64,000 nt of DNA from Rhynchopus sp. YZ270_cl-10 (GCA_964035575.1 OZ037839.1:372001-436000), one strand, 5' to 3'; counted from the first letter of the stretch, positions 1 through 10,991 are shown. The notes: a model not told the origin generated them from the sequence alone. A program made the numbers and translations.

Positions 1-944
1 GTTGCGGAGTCGGCGTTCCGTTGAGGTGGTGTGGCTCCAAAGGAGAGCTGTTCGCCGTCCTTCTGCACATCGTTCGCGTAGGTCCACATCCCGGGGCTTG
101 ACTGCGCGAAACGTTCGTACCGTGCAACGTCGTTGTCAATGCTAGGTGTGGCCACACCCGGTGGTGGCGTTGCACTGTGTGTCGGGGAGAGGCTCTGCAC
201 AGCCTGCGCGAAGGCTCCGTTCGGCAGCAACGCAAGCGGGTTGTTGTGCTCTGTGGTTGCTACTGCAGACACCCCATGCGGCGGTGTCGGGGGAGGCGTC
301 AACCAGGTCACATGGCTCAGTGTTGGCGACGTCTTCTTCACCGGCACATCACCCCCTTCCTTGACCTCCTTGACCTTCTCCCCCACATCGTCCTTCTCCA
401 CATCCGTTTGCACCACACTGTCCACTGTCTTCACGACATGCACATTCTTTTTCACATCACCATTTGATAACGGCGGTGGCGGGGGCGGCGGCGGCGGCGG
501 TGGTGGTGGTGGAGGCCTCACCCTCCCCTTCGCCCCTTCCTGCACAGCATTCTGCGTACCCTGCTTCAACGCCCACTGCGGGAGAGGCGGTGGGGGTGGC
601 GGCCTCTTCACAACCCGCGGAGGGGGTTCTTGCACCTCCCACACCGGCTCTCTTGTGGAAGCATTCTGCGGCCACACACCATGCATGCTACGTGGTGAGT
701 CTGAAGCTGACCCCAGGGTGCTCACAGGGCGAGAGGAGGTGCTGATCTGGTCCGGCTGGTGGTGCCTGCGTGGAGAGTGGGGAGGGTGGCGCGCACCCCT
801 CTTCGGCTTGCGCTGCTTCTGCGGTGTGAGGGGCAGACCCGGATCACCCCCACGCGCATTGCGCATCAACGTCGCAAGAGTGTCAGCGTACAATGCGTCA
901 TCTGCATCCACATCAAAGGCAGGGTTTGTCAACATAGCGTTCAT
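1..944 (-). CDS. Proline-rich protein, function unknown, C-terminal part beyond the left edge
   Basis: A minus-strand frame stays open from the ATG at 942-944 to the first base of the window, at least 314 codons, so the 3' end is missing. The product starts MNAMLTNPAFDVDADDALYA and is then basic and Pro/Ser/Thr-rich, with a run of about 13 prolines (minus strand of about 475-515) and a Val/Lys-rich acidic segment. I recognise no folded domain. The base before the ATG completes CATCATCAG, which would serve as a splice or trans-splice acceptor; a second in-frame ATG lies three codons in. An open plus-strand frame covers the same bases but encodes only low-complexity sequence, and the minus reading fits the direction of all other host genes. 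The start loosely resembles that of the CCCH gene at 49813 (NPAFDVDAD versus NPLFDSAD), which may mean related N-terminal motifs or chance. Confidence 0.6.
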   Translation of the reverse strand, partial: MNAMLTNPAFDVDADDALYADTLATLMRNARGGDPGLPLTPQKQRKPKRGARHPPHSPRRHHQPDQISTSSRPVSTLGSASDSPRSMHGVWPQNASTREPVWEVQEPPPRVVKRPPPPPPLPQWALKQGTQNAVQEGAKGRVRPPPPPPPPPPPPPPPLSNGDVKKNVHVVKTVDSVVQTDVEKDDVGEKVKEVKEGGDVPVKKTSPTLSHVTWLTPPPTPPHGVSAVATTEHNNPLALLPNGAFAQAVQSLSPTHSATPPPGVATPSIDNDVARYERFAQSSPGMWTYANDVQKDGEQLSFGATPPQRNADSA

Positions 945-1884
945 CTGATGATGAACACCTTGTGGGACGGACATCTCCGGTGTGTTCCTTCCCCCTCGCT
1001 ATCGCTATCGCATGAGTCTTACGTAGGGGAGAGCGTGGAGTAGTGTTCTGTGAGGGGGTAGAAGGGGGTGGTGTGGGGTGCTAAGGTACGTATTGTTTCG
1101 TATTAATACGAATATGTGGGGGGGGTAAGGTCACGTATTTTAGAACACTGGGGGTGGGGTGAAGTGATGCCTGGTATGGAATTGGTCCCCAACGGCCCCA
1201 ACATAGCACTGCATCGCACCCCTCCCTTTCGACAGCCAGTAATTCTTTGCGCAGAATAATGGCTTAAAGAAAACAACCGTGGCAAGACTCGAACCTACAA
1301 CCGCCTGATGGTCATATACTCAACGGTTTAAAATGGTGCTTGTAAGTAGGGGGGGGGTCAAAGGCAAAGGACAGAATCAGCTGTGTTGTTGATACACAAA
1401 AGGTGCATTGCTAAAGCAGAAGGACAATAAACAAAACCTACATTCGAACTTTTTCTGCAAAAGTGATTTTCATGGGAGTGCATCCCAATCGGACAAAACT
1501 CAGGGCAGTGTAAAAACCCCCCCGTTCATATTTTTGTTTGGTACGCTACGTTAGTTGGTTGCACGATCAGCCAGGGCGTTATGGGGTTAGGTGTGGCATT
1601 TTATTCTTGATGTGCAAATAAATAAAAGAACATTTCTACCCAGAAATGGATCTCAAAAAAAAAGGGAAAAAAACCCTTTGCCTGAAGTACAGAAATGAAG
1701 TGAGTGCACAATAGAAGGGGCAGGGGAATAAATAAAAAGTCTCAGACATTTGCAAGTGAATGACAAGTGGTTCGTTTGGTATTCCACTGGTCACCTGCCA
1801 GCTAGGCCGTCGTGTGTCAAAGCAAAGTCGTTCCGTGGTATATTATTGTGTACATTCAGGAGAACAGCGAGTGTGTGATCAGAT
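945..1884. other. Intergenic stretch
   Basis: No coding frame worth reporting. It holds a tRNA-like fragment (1275-1328), A- and G-runs, and near 1680-1700 a short stretch (CCTGAAGTACAGAAA) that recurs in the flanks of the leucine-rich-repeat genes near 33857 and 43841. Confidence 0.5.
1275..1328 (-). ncRNA. tRNA-like fragment, probably a pseudo-tRNA or SINE relic
   Basis: On the minus strand a T-arm is clear: stem GTAGG, loop TTCGAGT, stem CTTGC, followed by CACGGTT, which pairs with AACCGTT at the 5' end in six of seven positions. Only about 23 nt lie between acceptor and T-arm, so the D-arm and a normal anticodon arm are lacking. It may be a relic of a tRNA or of a tRNA-derived repeat; it does not look like a working tRNA gene. 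Confidence 0.3.
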
Positions 1885-2982
1885 TTAAGTTAGATGTGAA
1901 ATGTCAATGATCTCGACACTCTCACCTCCGTACATCACCACATCACCACAGCTGCTGATTGCAAGACCGTAAGTGCGATTACGAAAGTCACGATGCAAGA
2001 GCTTCTCGGACGTTGCGAAAGACCATACGCTCAACACCCTAGAAGAGTAGGCAGCAACAATGTCGTTGGACACAGCAACATCGGTCCAGTTCACGCCTTC
2101 TTCTGAGACGTCTTCAAATACACATTCGCCTGTTTCAGTGTTCCAGACACGCACGCAGGTGATGTGGTAGCACACTGCAATGAAACGCTGGTTTGGTGAC
2201 AGTGCCACATATTCCACGCCAGAAGGGCCTGTCAAAACAAACACCTCTGCTCCTGTGCTGTAGTCCCAGAGGCTGAGTCGTTCGCTGCCGCTCTCACACA
2301 TTGCCACTAAGTCACCTGCCACAACCATGACACAGGTGCCCCCTACAATATGGCCCCATTCATGCACAACAACACCTGTTGCAATGTCCCACACCTGCAA
2401 GCCCTTGTGCACGCACCACGACAGCAGTTTTGTTCCGCAGGGCGACCATGCTGTTGTCTTCCTCTCATCACTTCCATCTCCAAACGAGTGCTCCAAAGCA
2501 CCTGTTTTCACATGATGAATTTCAGCACACTGCGAGTCCTTGTTGACGGATGAGATCCACTCACTGCACGGTGAGAAGGCTGGGGTATATTCAACATCAT
2601 ACTCGCAAGGGAAGTGGCACAGACGCTCATGTGTTTCCGTGTCGAAGATCGCCACACCGTTCTCGTTTTGCATGACTGCAAGGTACCTATCACACGGGGA
2701 AAGTGTAAGCGAGTACGTCTCCTCCGTACGTGGTATCACCCCAGGAGTGATGTTGGCACCAGTGCAGTACAGCTCAACGGCACATCCCTCATCCATCTCC
2801 GTGTCGCAGATGCGCAAGTCGTCGTTGCCGATGTCGCCACCGCCTTTCATCCGCACACCAACACGCCGAGCACGTGGCACGCCAAGCTCCGCAACAAGCT
2901 TCCCCTTCACCTGTGCAAGCGTGTCGCTCCTGTCCACTTCTATCACACAGCTTGCAGACTCGAAGTGTCCTGTGATGTCCAT
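1885..2982 (-). CDS. Ubiquitin-like domain plus WD40-type repeat protein
   Basis: 365 residues from the ATG at 2982. The first ~75 residues (MDITGHFESASCVIEVD...) have the length and hydrophobic pattern of a beta-grasp ubiquitin-like domain: two strands, a helix (TLAQVKGKLVAELG), then strands ending VELYC. The rest carries about six WD40-like units recognisable by patterns such as LSPCDRYLAV followed by VAIFDTET and VRVWNTETGECVF, enough for one propeller of roughly six or seven blades with the last units weak. No enzyme motif is seen; WD40 propellers are binding scaffolds. An earlier in-frame ATG exists, but GTCCCCACAG about 25 nt before the chosen ATG is a good splice acceptor, so I take the later start. 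A truncated second copy lies at 13442-13950. The same kind of N-terminus occurs on the leucine-rich-repeat genes at 28-45 kb. Confidence 0.75.
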   Translation of the reverse strand: MDITGHFESASCVIEVDRSDTLAQVKGKLVAELGVPRARRVGVRMKGGGDIGNDDLRICDTEMDEGCAVELYCTGANITPGVIPRTEETYSLTLSPCDRYLAVMQNENGVAIFDTETHERLCHFPCEYDVEYTPAFSPCSEWISSVNKDSQCAEIHHVKTGALEHSFGDGSDERKTTAWSPCGTKLLSWCVHKGLQVWDIATGVVVHEWGHIVGGTCVMVVAGDLVAMCESGSERLSLWDYSTGAEVFVLTGPSGVEYVALSPNQRFIAVCYHITCVRVWNTETGECVFEDVSEEGVNWTDVAVSNDIVAAYSSRVLSVWSFATSEKLLHRDFRNRTYGLAISSCGDVVMYGGESVEIIDISHLT

Positions 2983-4749
2983 GTTCAGGGGGGGGTAACT
3001 CTGTTCTGTGGGGACAGGTGTGTGGGGAAGGTAGACAGAAGAGGTGCGGTGGTGTTTGTGAAGGAAACGAGACATGTTGCCATTTGCAAGAGAGATAACT
3101 CCCCGCCCAGAGGCACTCCCACCTTCCCTTCCCATGGGGCGAGTTGTGCTTCGCCTGTAGAAAGGCTTTGGTCCAGGTCTGACCGTGGTCCTGCTGCTGT
3201 CGAACTGAAACCCTCAACCATGTTACGGCGGAGCAAGGCAATGGCTGCATTCCTCGGAATGGGGGTGCCCCATCCTATTGTTTAAAAACCGTTTATCAGG
3301 TCGAGAGGGGAAAGTACTAAAATAGAGAGAGGAAAATGGGGCAGCTAGTAACCTTCTTGTTTTGTTTCAGTTGTATCGTCGTTATCACCCATCACCCCCC
3401 CACCGAGGTGAGGGCTGTACTTAAGTTTTTCTTTTTTTTTTTGTCCAGTCCTGTTCTCTCTTGCTCTGCTGAGGAGTGCAGCTGTGCGTCTAAGGACCAA
3501 TCCCTTTTTAGGGGTACTGTTTTATTGAGTGAAAGACACGCACTCTCAAATCGAACCGAACGTACCCCCGAAAGAGGGTAAATCTTAACGTACACTCTCT
3601 GTTGATTCTAAAACGGGGGAGGGTAAAAAAGGCGTGAAAGGTAAATTGGGGAAGAGGTTGAAAAGTTGGAACGCTTCCTCACCCCAGATCACACTCCAAT
3701 ACAAAGGTTTGGGTTTGAATAGGGTGGGTTCTTCTGACGATGAAACCTACTCCCTTCTAAACTTTTTTTTTTTTTTTTTTTTTTTTGAAAAATAAATAAA
3801 ACTCCTCTCGAAATTGTTCAAGATTGAACTGAGAGAAAGAAGAAACCCCAAACCCTCCCAGACCAAACGGTCTAACCTGTTGTATTGACATAGTGTGGGG
3901 GAGAATGAGGAGCACAAGAATCGTCTTCGCGCATACTAAAAGATTTCCTACGATATGTCACAAGTGTAATGTCACCGAAAAAAAAAAAGTTTGAGTTGAA
4001 AATACAAAATCCCTCTCATGACAGTGTACCTTGGTAACAATATGACCACGCTGTACGGGTGGACGCTCAACAAAAAAATCTTGCTTTTTGGACCCAGACC
4101 AACCCCCTTCACATCGCACCCCATTGACCCTTACGCTACGTTCGCCTGCTCGGGCAGTGGGTGTTCCCTTTTTTTGCCTTTTTTACACCCAGCCGGGTTT
4201 CTTATGTTAAGTCTGAAGTAATCATTTTCTCCTGCCAGAATGAACGTCTCGTAACTATCCCAGATTGTATTTTCAAAAAATAAAACAAAAGACCCTTTAG
4301 GTAGACAACAGTAACCTAGTTGAATGTATTTACCCCTTTTTTTTTGAAAACTTGGTTGATTTAGTGCAGACACCCAAAGATGAACTTCACTATACCCCTT
4401 TTTATTTGTTCTTCATACAATGCAACGAGGCTGAATCGGCCTCGCTAAGGCCGGCCCAGGCGTGGCTGAGACGTGACGGTAAGTATTAGCACGCCTCAAG
4501 CCACGCCTTAGATAGATTGTCCAGACAGGCCTATTTTCAGGGCGTAGTCGGCCTCGCTGCATTGCAAGGTTATATAAGTGTGCCCCACATATTTTTTCTT
4601 CGCTTTTTTTGTTCTGCATTCAAAAAAAAAATCCCTTCTTTTCCCATCTTCTAAATCTTCTTACATCTTAATGTCAGTCACTATCCGTAAACTTCACAGT
4701 ATTTAATAAAAACCCCATTTTTGGGTAGGGGCTAGGATCCCTACCCATA
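2983..4749. other. Intergenic stretch with dispersed repeats
   Basis: No gene recognised. It holds the ~400-bp block absent from copy 2 (3582-3985), a Pol III-like repeat (3977-4070), a run of more than 20 T near 3760, and a segment (4340-4400) with the recurring pattern T-run, GAAAACTTGGTTGATTTAG, GACACCC that also occurs near 14930, 46440, 47365 and 55155. The last part (4400-4740) is shared with copy 2. Confidence 0.5.
3977..4070 (-). repeat. Pol III-like short dispersed repeat
   Basis: On the minus strand the core GGTACACTGTCATGAGAGGG is followed by a B-box-like GTATTTTCAACTC and an oligo-T run, the arrangement of a short RNA polymerase III unit. The same core recurs at 14566-14655, 55628-55720, 58877-58945 and 62544-62612, all on the minus strand. 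Confidence 0.45.
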
Positions 4750-5199
4750 CACGGTGGAGTCTACCCGGGGGGGAGTTACTCTTTGGGGGGGACTTAAAGG
4801 GGGACTCAAAGAGTCCCCCTAGGGGGACTATAGAGTCCCCCTAGGGGGACTATGTAGTCCACCTAGGGGGACTATAGTCCCCCTAGGTGGACTCTTTTGG
4901 TGGGTTCTTGTGGGTTGTGGGGGCTGGTGCTGACAGGTATGTACACACCAGGGGGGTGGTGAGGGTCCCAGATGGGGCCCAGGGAGGTAAAAGGTCATGT
5001 TATGCGTATCATTGCACAGTTTATACAGTGCAAACTGTTGTTTGTCATTAGATGCGATACAATGACAGAGTCTTGTTGCTTATTTCCTTTCAGTCCTCAG
5101 TTGTTAACGCCTGATGTGGTTTGCATGTTTGAAATGTATAGCTATGAGAGCAGCTGCGCACGGGAGACGTGCCGAGAGAAGGAGCCGTCGCCATACTGG

Positions 5200-7620
5200 A
5201 TAAGGCGACGGTCTACAACCATCCAGACCCACCCCAACTCCAGGGATGGACCCTCGGTCGCTGTCGTGATGATGGAGTCCCTCTACGGCAGCAGCCCCTC
5301 CTGGGCCAGCACCTTCATCATGTGCGCCAGGCAGGCACCTACATCGCCATATATACAGTCGCTCTCCGCACTCCACTCCAACATACTCAGGTCGATGCAC
5401 CTGGGTGCTACACCACAGATGATGCGAGCGGTGTTAAAGGACGCTAGCGACCACCCCGCCTGGCAGAAGACCCCCGAGAAGACCGCACGCAAATGGCTTG
5501 CGAAAGCACATCGTGGATACCTCCGTGACTGCAGCACGCGATTGCAAGAACACCCGCCTGCTGACGCGACTGCTCGTGGAGGTGCACCCCGACACCGACC
5601 TCCGTCGCGTATCGGGCATCGACGGCGTGCTGAGGATGAGGCCGCAGGCAAGCCTCACGCGAGAGGGTGGTGTGGCTGAAGCCGGAGCACAGCCTCAAGG
5701 CTCGTGAAGCAGCATTGCTGCATCACGGGAGGGTGATGATCGCCTCACCCAAATATTTTGGGCTTGTCGTACGCCCCGTCCAGGAACGCAGCGCATGCGC
5801 CGCCAGAAGTCGCTCCTCATGCGGGCCCAAAGACCACCCAACCGCGGACTTTGTCGCCGCACTCAACAACAGCGGCCTCGCGTGCGCAACGCAGACCGTG
5901 CCGAGCACTGGGAAGACCTGGTGCGTTAAGTTAACATCATGACACCCGTCCCCAAAGACGCATGTGTCATCAAGGGAAGCCGGTGATGGCTTGCCAGGCC
6001 CAGCCTGGTCACCGATTCAGAAGCAGGAAGAGGGCGGGCCCGGCCACACCCGACAGCGCCAAGCCTGAGGCGAAACGGCAATGCAAGCCGAAAAAAAGGG
6101 GCAAAAGAAATAGTAGGATCGGTAGGTAAGTAAAGTTGCTTCGTTGATTGCACAAACAAAATAGCAGCAACACGACCACTGCAGCCGAGGGAGAGGAGTC
6201 GAGGGAGGAGCTGCAGAGGCAGAACCTCGACCTTCTGCGACAGCTGGTGGAACTGAAGCAGCAGATAGCGTGACGGCACAGCTCACCGTCACCACCAACC
6301 AAGACACTGCGATGACAGCAAAGACCCCTTCTCAAGAGTTCTCTGCCACCTCCACAACTGGGATACACTCCACGCTCCCTAACCCCGGACCCAAACCCCT
6401 CAAGTGTCTCTCCGACAACATCAACGGATTGACACAAGCGACACGAGCAGAAGCTGACGTGCCGTCTGCAGGACACGGCGTTTGATGCAGGGGTGCAGGT
6501 TGTGCTTGCCCGCCGCTTTGCCGACATCAAGTGTCCTGCTCAGTACAGTGTAACGCATACGGGAGACAACGGGTCACTGTCGCGTTGTGGAACGCTCTGC
6601 ATCTATAGTAGCAGGCGTGGGCATGTTGGCGGCTTCGACACAGAAACCTACGAGCCTGTCTTCTCATTTGATTGATGCGGACAATTATGTGTACGGTGCG
6701 CCTGCCATCTCTCAGTGCAAGACACGCTGCTACCTGCCTTGTGGGGATTGCCTTCTCAAGGTTGCACTTCCGGGTGGGGAGGTGGTCCGCAAAGTCGACT
6801 GCGCTTCGTGGACCTTTTTCTCCTGTGGCAGTGTTGTTGTCTCGTATGGCAAAGACGGCGTCTCTGTGTATGACGAAGACCTGACGTTGCTCTGCTCTCT
6901 CTCGCACGAAGAGTGTGTTACTCTACTGCTCGCCCAAAAAGAGTACGACGTTGTCTGCCTTAAGGAACTCAAAGCGAGCCAGACAGGCGACATTGGCTTC
7001 GACGTATACATTATGTATGATACAAACGCATGCGTATCCAAAAGCGTGCGAAGGGGGCGACGGCATCGGGAGGCGGCATCGCGATCTACGTCCGCACCAC
7101 ACGCACATACAAACACATCTTCACTTCTCCAGAGAGCAGCGTGACGGAGAGACTCTCCTTCGAAGTGGAAGGTGTGCGATTCTGCAATATGCACAGGCCA
7201 AGTGCGGCAGGCCTGCACAAAAATGACACACTACGTGCCGATGGCAACGTTTCAGAACTGCCCACACAAGGGAAGGTGGTGGTTGCGGGGACGTGAACGC
7301 GCACCACCGATCCTGGGCACACTGCACTACAAGACGCTATGCCACTGCACAAAAAAGGGAAAGACATGACTGACCCTCGTCGTACCGCCCGATCTCCCTT
7401 ACCGGCAGTGTGTCGAAGGTGATGGAGAAACTGGTGAGGCGACGCATGCACCAACTGATGAGCCAGCCAGACTCTTCAGTGAACAACCTCCACTCAGCTT
7501 AGGACGAGCCACCCTCGTGCTCCACCGGAAGGCAGCAAAGGTGATCACCGGTGCGACTACATGTCGCACGGTCAGGACGTGTTGTGAGGCACCGCAGACC
7601 ACAGCGTACCACCAACGACT
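5200..7620 (+). mobile_element. Decayed LINE inside the inverted-repeat element, interrupted by a WD40-like piece
   Basis: Plus-strand fragments in several frames read as a jockey/ingi-like LINE. Near 6160-6275 a charged coiled coil ending LLRQLVELKQQIA and a stop resembles an ORF1 end. Near 6370-6460 a stretch reading PLKCLSDNINGLT resembles an ORF2 start. At 7075-7310 GGGIAIYVR, VEGVRFCNMHRPS, VVVAG and (after a one-base shift) DVNAHHRSW are endonuclease motifs. At 7378-7470 YRPISLTGSVSKVMEKLVRRRM is an early reverse-transcriptase motif, shown here in two parts: YRPISLTGSV and SKVMEKLVRR. Between ORF2 start and endonuclease lies about 530 bp of WD40-like coding sequence (separate entry). 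The 5' part (5200-5940) has no certain match. Stops and frameshifts throughout show it is dead. Confidence 0.6.
6480..7020 (+). pseudogene. WD40-like gene fragment embedded in the LINE relic
   Basis: Two plus-strand pieces read like the WD40 gene of this window: CGTLCIYSSRRGHVGGFDTE with TYEPVFSF (compare VAIFDTETHERLCHF in the gene at 1885), then, after a stop and frame change near 6675, a longer piece with GGEVVRKVDCASWTFFSCGS, VVVSYGKDGVSVYDEDLTL and VYIMYDTN. It is a diverged member, not a copy of the neighbouring gene, and has no start or end of its own. Confidence 0.5.
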
Positions 7621-8018
7621 ACGAGAAGTTTGTAGGACTGCCCGGATCGCTTGGGCATGCTGTGTTTAACAAACTAAACCAGGCATTTTCATAGTTCATG
7701 AAATGCTAGAGACATACATCTTAGGTACGTACGTAATACGAGGCAAATAGGTAGCAAAAATAATAAAATACATAGTGAACTGAGGACTGAAAGGAAATAA
7801 GCAACAAGAATCTGTCATTGTATCGCATCTAATGACAAACAACAGTTTGCACTGTATAAACTGTGCAATGATATGCATAACATGACCTTTTACCTCCCTG
7901 GGCCCCATCTGGGACCCTCACCACCCCCCTGGTGTGTACATACCTGTCAGCACCAGCCCCCACAACCCACAAGAACCCACCAAAAGAGTCCACCTAGGGG
8001 GACTATAGTCCCCCTAGG

Positions 8019-8233
8019 CATAGTGTGCAGACGAACATTTTTGGTTCGTCGACGAACAAAATGTTCGTCGGTTTTGTTCGTCGATGTTCGTCGACGAACA
8101 TCGACGAACATCGACGAACAGGTCCCTGCCACAAGGGCAACCCACGACGAACAACGACGAACATCGACGAACAAAAATTTTTTTTCCCCCCACGACGAAC
8201 ATCGACGAACATTTTGTTCGTCTGCACACTATG
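8019..8233. mobile_element. 215-bp palindromic element between CCTAGG copies
   Basis: The block starts CATAGTGTGCAGACGAACA and ends in its reverse complement, and is flanked on both sides by CCTAGG (8013-8018, 8234-8239). Inside are many copies of CGACGAACA and its complement, so nearly the whole element can fold back. It is inserted in the right terminal repeat of the 3.58-kb element; the left terminal repeat lacks it. No coding capacity. Confidence 0.75.
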
Positions 8234-8435
8234 CCTAGGTGGACTACATAGTCCCCCTAGGGGGACTATGGAGTCCCCCTAATCCGACACCCCAAAAGAG
8301 TAACTCCCCCCGGGTAGACTCCACCACGTGTACCCATTTGCACTTTTTTTTCCTGCTTTGACGCCTTTCTCTTTGTTTTCTTCAGAGATGACACCTCAGA
8401 CCTTTCTTCTTCGTCTCCTCGCTTTCCGTTGGTGG

Positions 8436-10849
8436 TCACTTCTCCTTCTTCGCCAAGTCGTTCACGAAGACCAGCTCCTCGGCGACTTCCTTCAGGTAGT
8501 CAAACCTCCCCGATGCCCCACCGTGACCTGCATCCATGTTGGTTTTGAGCACCACCAAGCTCTTTGTGCTTTGCCTATCACGCACACGGGCGACAAACTT
8601 CGAGGCCTCCCAGTACCCAACCCTCGGGTCGTTCAGGCCGGAGGTAAAGAAGAGGTGGGGCACCTTGCAGTCTTGCTTGATATTGTCGTACGGGGAGTAG
8701 GACTTCATGTACTTGAAGTATTCTGGGTCTTCAGGGTTGCCCCATTCCTTCCATTCACCGGGCGTGAGGGGGAGGTCCTTGTCGAGCATGACCTGCAGCA
8801 CATCGACGAAGGGTACGTACGAGATGATGCCTTTGTAGAGCTCGGGGCGTTCGTTTTGGCATACGCCCATCAGCATGCCTCCAGCAGACCCGCCGCGGAT
8901 GATGATCTCGCCTTGCGAAGTGAATTTTTGTGCAATAAGCTCGTCAGCGCACGCCATGAAGTCATTGAAGGTCCTGCGTTTGTTCAAAAACTTTGCCGTC
9001 TCGTACCATTCGTTGCCTAAGTCAGAGCCTCCACGGATGTGCCCAATCGCATAGACCATGCCAAGGTTTGCAATCGACACCGCCGTGCTGAAAAACCCCG
9101 GCTCAGAGGAGATTCCATACGACCCATAGCCCTTCAGATAGCAGGTCGCGCTGCCATCCAGCTTTGTGTCCTTGCGGTGCAGGATCGAGATGGGTACCTC
9201 CACACCGTCGGTCTTTGCGTAGATGCGGGCAACCGTGTATTCATCTGGGTTAAACCCTGAGGGGATTTCACGAACCTTCAGAACCTTCATGGAAGCATCG
9301 TCGAAATTGTAAGAGTACACTGTGGAAGGGCGGGCCAGAGAGGCGTACGACACGCGAATGTCGTCCAACTCAGCGTTCGTTGAGTAGAGAGATGCGGTGT
9401 ACGAAATGTCCGGAAAGTCCATGCGTTTCTCAGCCTTGCTCTTCAGGTGGTGAATGACCAGCTCGGGGAGACCTGCGTTGTTGTAGGACAGAAGCATGTA
9501 GTTGTCGGTCACATCCATGCTCTCAAGGCATTTTTTGTCATCTTCAGCACGGTACTGCTTCCACGAGGTCGCAATGTCAAACCCCTCTGATTCTGCCCTA
9601 ATGACCTTAAAATTCTTTGCATCATCAGCATTGGTGCTTGCATAGAAGGCACCATCAGTGTGGTCAAGGTTCGGCTTGATTGGGTCCTCTCTTTTCAAGA
9701 GAAGCTGCATTTTCATTTCAGGGTCCGCAAAGCTGATTGCATGAAACTCTGACGTAGCGTGCCCAGAAACCTCGACAATAAGGTATTCCTTCGAGGAGGA
9801 CCGACCGGCGGAGAGGCTGAACAGAGTATCCTCTTCGAAGTAGATTTTCTTGTCCTCAGAGATTGGTGTGCCGAGCTTGTGGTAGCGGAGCTCCCTGCGG
9901 CGCCATTTTTCGTCCACCGGGAGATAGAAAAAGCCCTCGCCGTTCTTATGCCAGATTCCGGCGTTTCCGACCTTCTCGATTTTGTCTTCGCGGAGCTCAC
10001 CTGAGGCAATATCCTTGAGGTATAGGGTGTAGGTCTCCCCGCCTTCGTAATCAGCAGCGTAGGTGATGAGAGTGTCGTCCGGGGAGTATGCCGGGCTGCT
10101 TACACGGCAAAAGGATTTGCCTTCGGCAAGCTTGTTGACGTCAAGGATGACCTCTTCGGGGGCATCGGTGGAGCCACGCTTTCTGCAGTGAATTTTGTAG
10201 TCAGAAGTCTCCTCGCTTCTGTCGTAGATGAAGAATTCGCCGCGTTGGCGGTAGGTGGATTGGTCGGCCAGCTTGACCCGCCCCTTCAGTTCCTCGAAGA
10301 AACGCTCCTTCTCTGCGGCGCGGCCGTTCTCAGCCATATACTTCTCGAAGTAAGCGTTCTCAGCGTTAAGGTGCGCGATGATCTCCGGGGTGTCCGCAAC
10401 CTTCTCGGGCCACTCCTTCTCCCGCATCCAGGAGAATTCGTCGGGAATGGTCTCGCCGTGTTTGGTGTAGGTGTAGTCACATTTTCTTGCCACCGGCGCG
10501 CCCTCTGGAACGGAAATACCCATCTTTTTGTGTGCCTCTGTGAGAAATGGGGGGGAGTGGAGTGGAGAGACGGGGAGAGAGAGAGAAAGAAGGTGTGTTG
10601 CCCATATCACCCGCACGCTTCCTCTCATCAGTCAGACGAAAGAAAGGGCCATTCGAGACGTATGGTTGATTAAGTCTGCGTGATGCAGGTTGTAGTGGGG
10701 TGAGGCTAAAATGGGGATTTAAAAAATGGGGAAGAAGAAAAAACGAGAGCGAGAGAGAGGGAGTTACCTGAAGAGCTGAAGCGAGGGGTGTTGGAAAGGT
10801 TGCGAGCGAAGTGACTGCAGAGTGAGAGCCGACGAGCTGAGATAATCAT
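8436..10849 (-). CDS. Oligopeptidase B (S9A serine peptidase), copy 1, probably mitochondrial
   Basis: Two exons, 10768-10849 and 8436-10537, give 727 residues. Exon 2 has the whole S9A oligopeptidase B body: a beta-propeller of ~400 residues and a C-terminal alpha/beta-hydrolase domain with catalytic Ser in GGSAGGMLMG (about residue 578), Asp in LNDPRVGYWE (about 664) and His in MDAGHGGASGRFD (about 699). The family cleaves peptides after Arg/Lys. Exon 1 encodes MIISARRLSLCSHFARNLSN and ends SSS: Arg/Ser/Leu-rich without acids, a typical mitochondrial presequence. The 230-nt intron begins GTAACT and ends CTCACAG; the phase-1 junction restores a glutamate codon and runs in frame into EAHKKMGISVPEG. 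An in-frame ATG in exon 2 (10523) would give a 695-residue cytosolic form. Exon 1 and both splice sites are kept in copy 2. The exon-1 model is inference; the body is certain. Confidence 0.85.
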
Positions 10850-10991
10850 GATGTCTGGTTGAGGGTGGCCGTGTGGATAGAGAGAGAGAGAGAGATTCTA
10901 TTTTTCCTTCAAAACTTCACACACAACGCTTTTTGGGTTTTTGGCACAAGGTGCCAGGTTCTATGATATGCACGGAACCACCCTGCACTTG

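Larger units (their letters stand above)
4750..8330. mobile_element. 3.58-kb terminal-inverted-repeat element with precise empty site
   Basis: Copy 2 of the segmental duplication has the uninterrupted site (CTACCCATACCCATTTGC near 15330-15345). In copy 1 this site is split by a block starting CACGGTGGAGTCTACCC and ending in the reverse complement of CACGTGGTGGAGTCTACCC. The target duplication is TA (or TAC if the first C is counted as flank). The terminal inverted repeats are very long, about 350 bp: 4750-5103 against 7778-8330, nearly identical after subtracting the 215-bp insertion at 8019-8233. Their outer part is built of repeats of AGTCCCCCTAGGGGGACTAT. No transposase is visible; the interior (5100-7770) holds decayed LINE sequence. 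CAC-type ends would suit a CACTA-like family, but that assignment is tentative. Confidence 0.8.
2474..10991. repeat. Segmental duplication, copy 1
   Basis: This span matches 13442-17993 in the same orientation. It carries the 5' part of the WD40 gene, its upstream region, the dispersed repeats of 3977-4620 and a whole oligopeptidase B gene with its 5' exon. Relative to copy 2 it has two extra blocks: about 400 bp near 3582-3985 (similar to the 3' flanks of the leucine-rich-repeat genes) and the 3.58-kb element at 4750-8330. The oligopeptidase proteins differ at only about four residues, so the duplication is fairly recent. The breakpoint at 2474/13442 cuts the WD40 coding sequence. Confidence 0.85.

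Noticed and set aside
133-948. Plus-strand open frame with Gly-rich product
   Set aside because: Low-complexity shadow of the minus-strand proline-rich gene.
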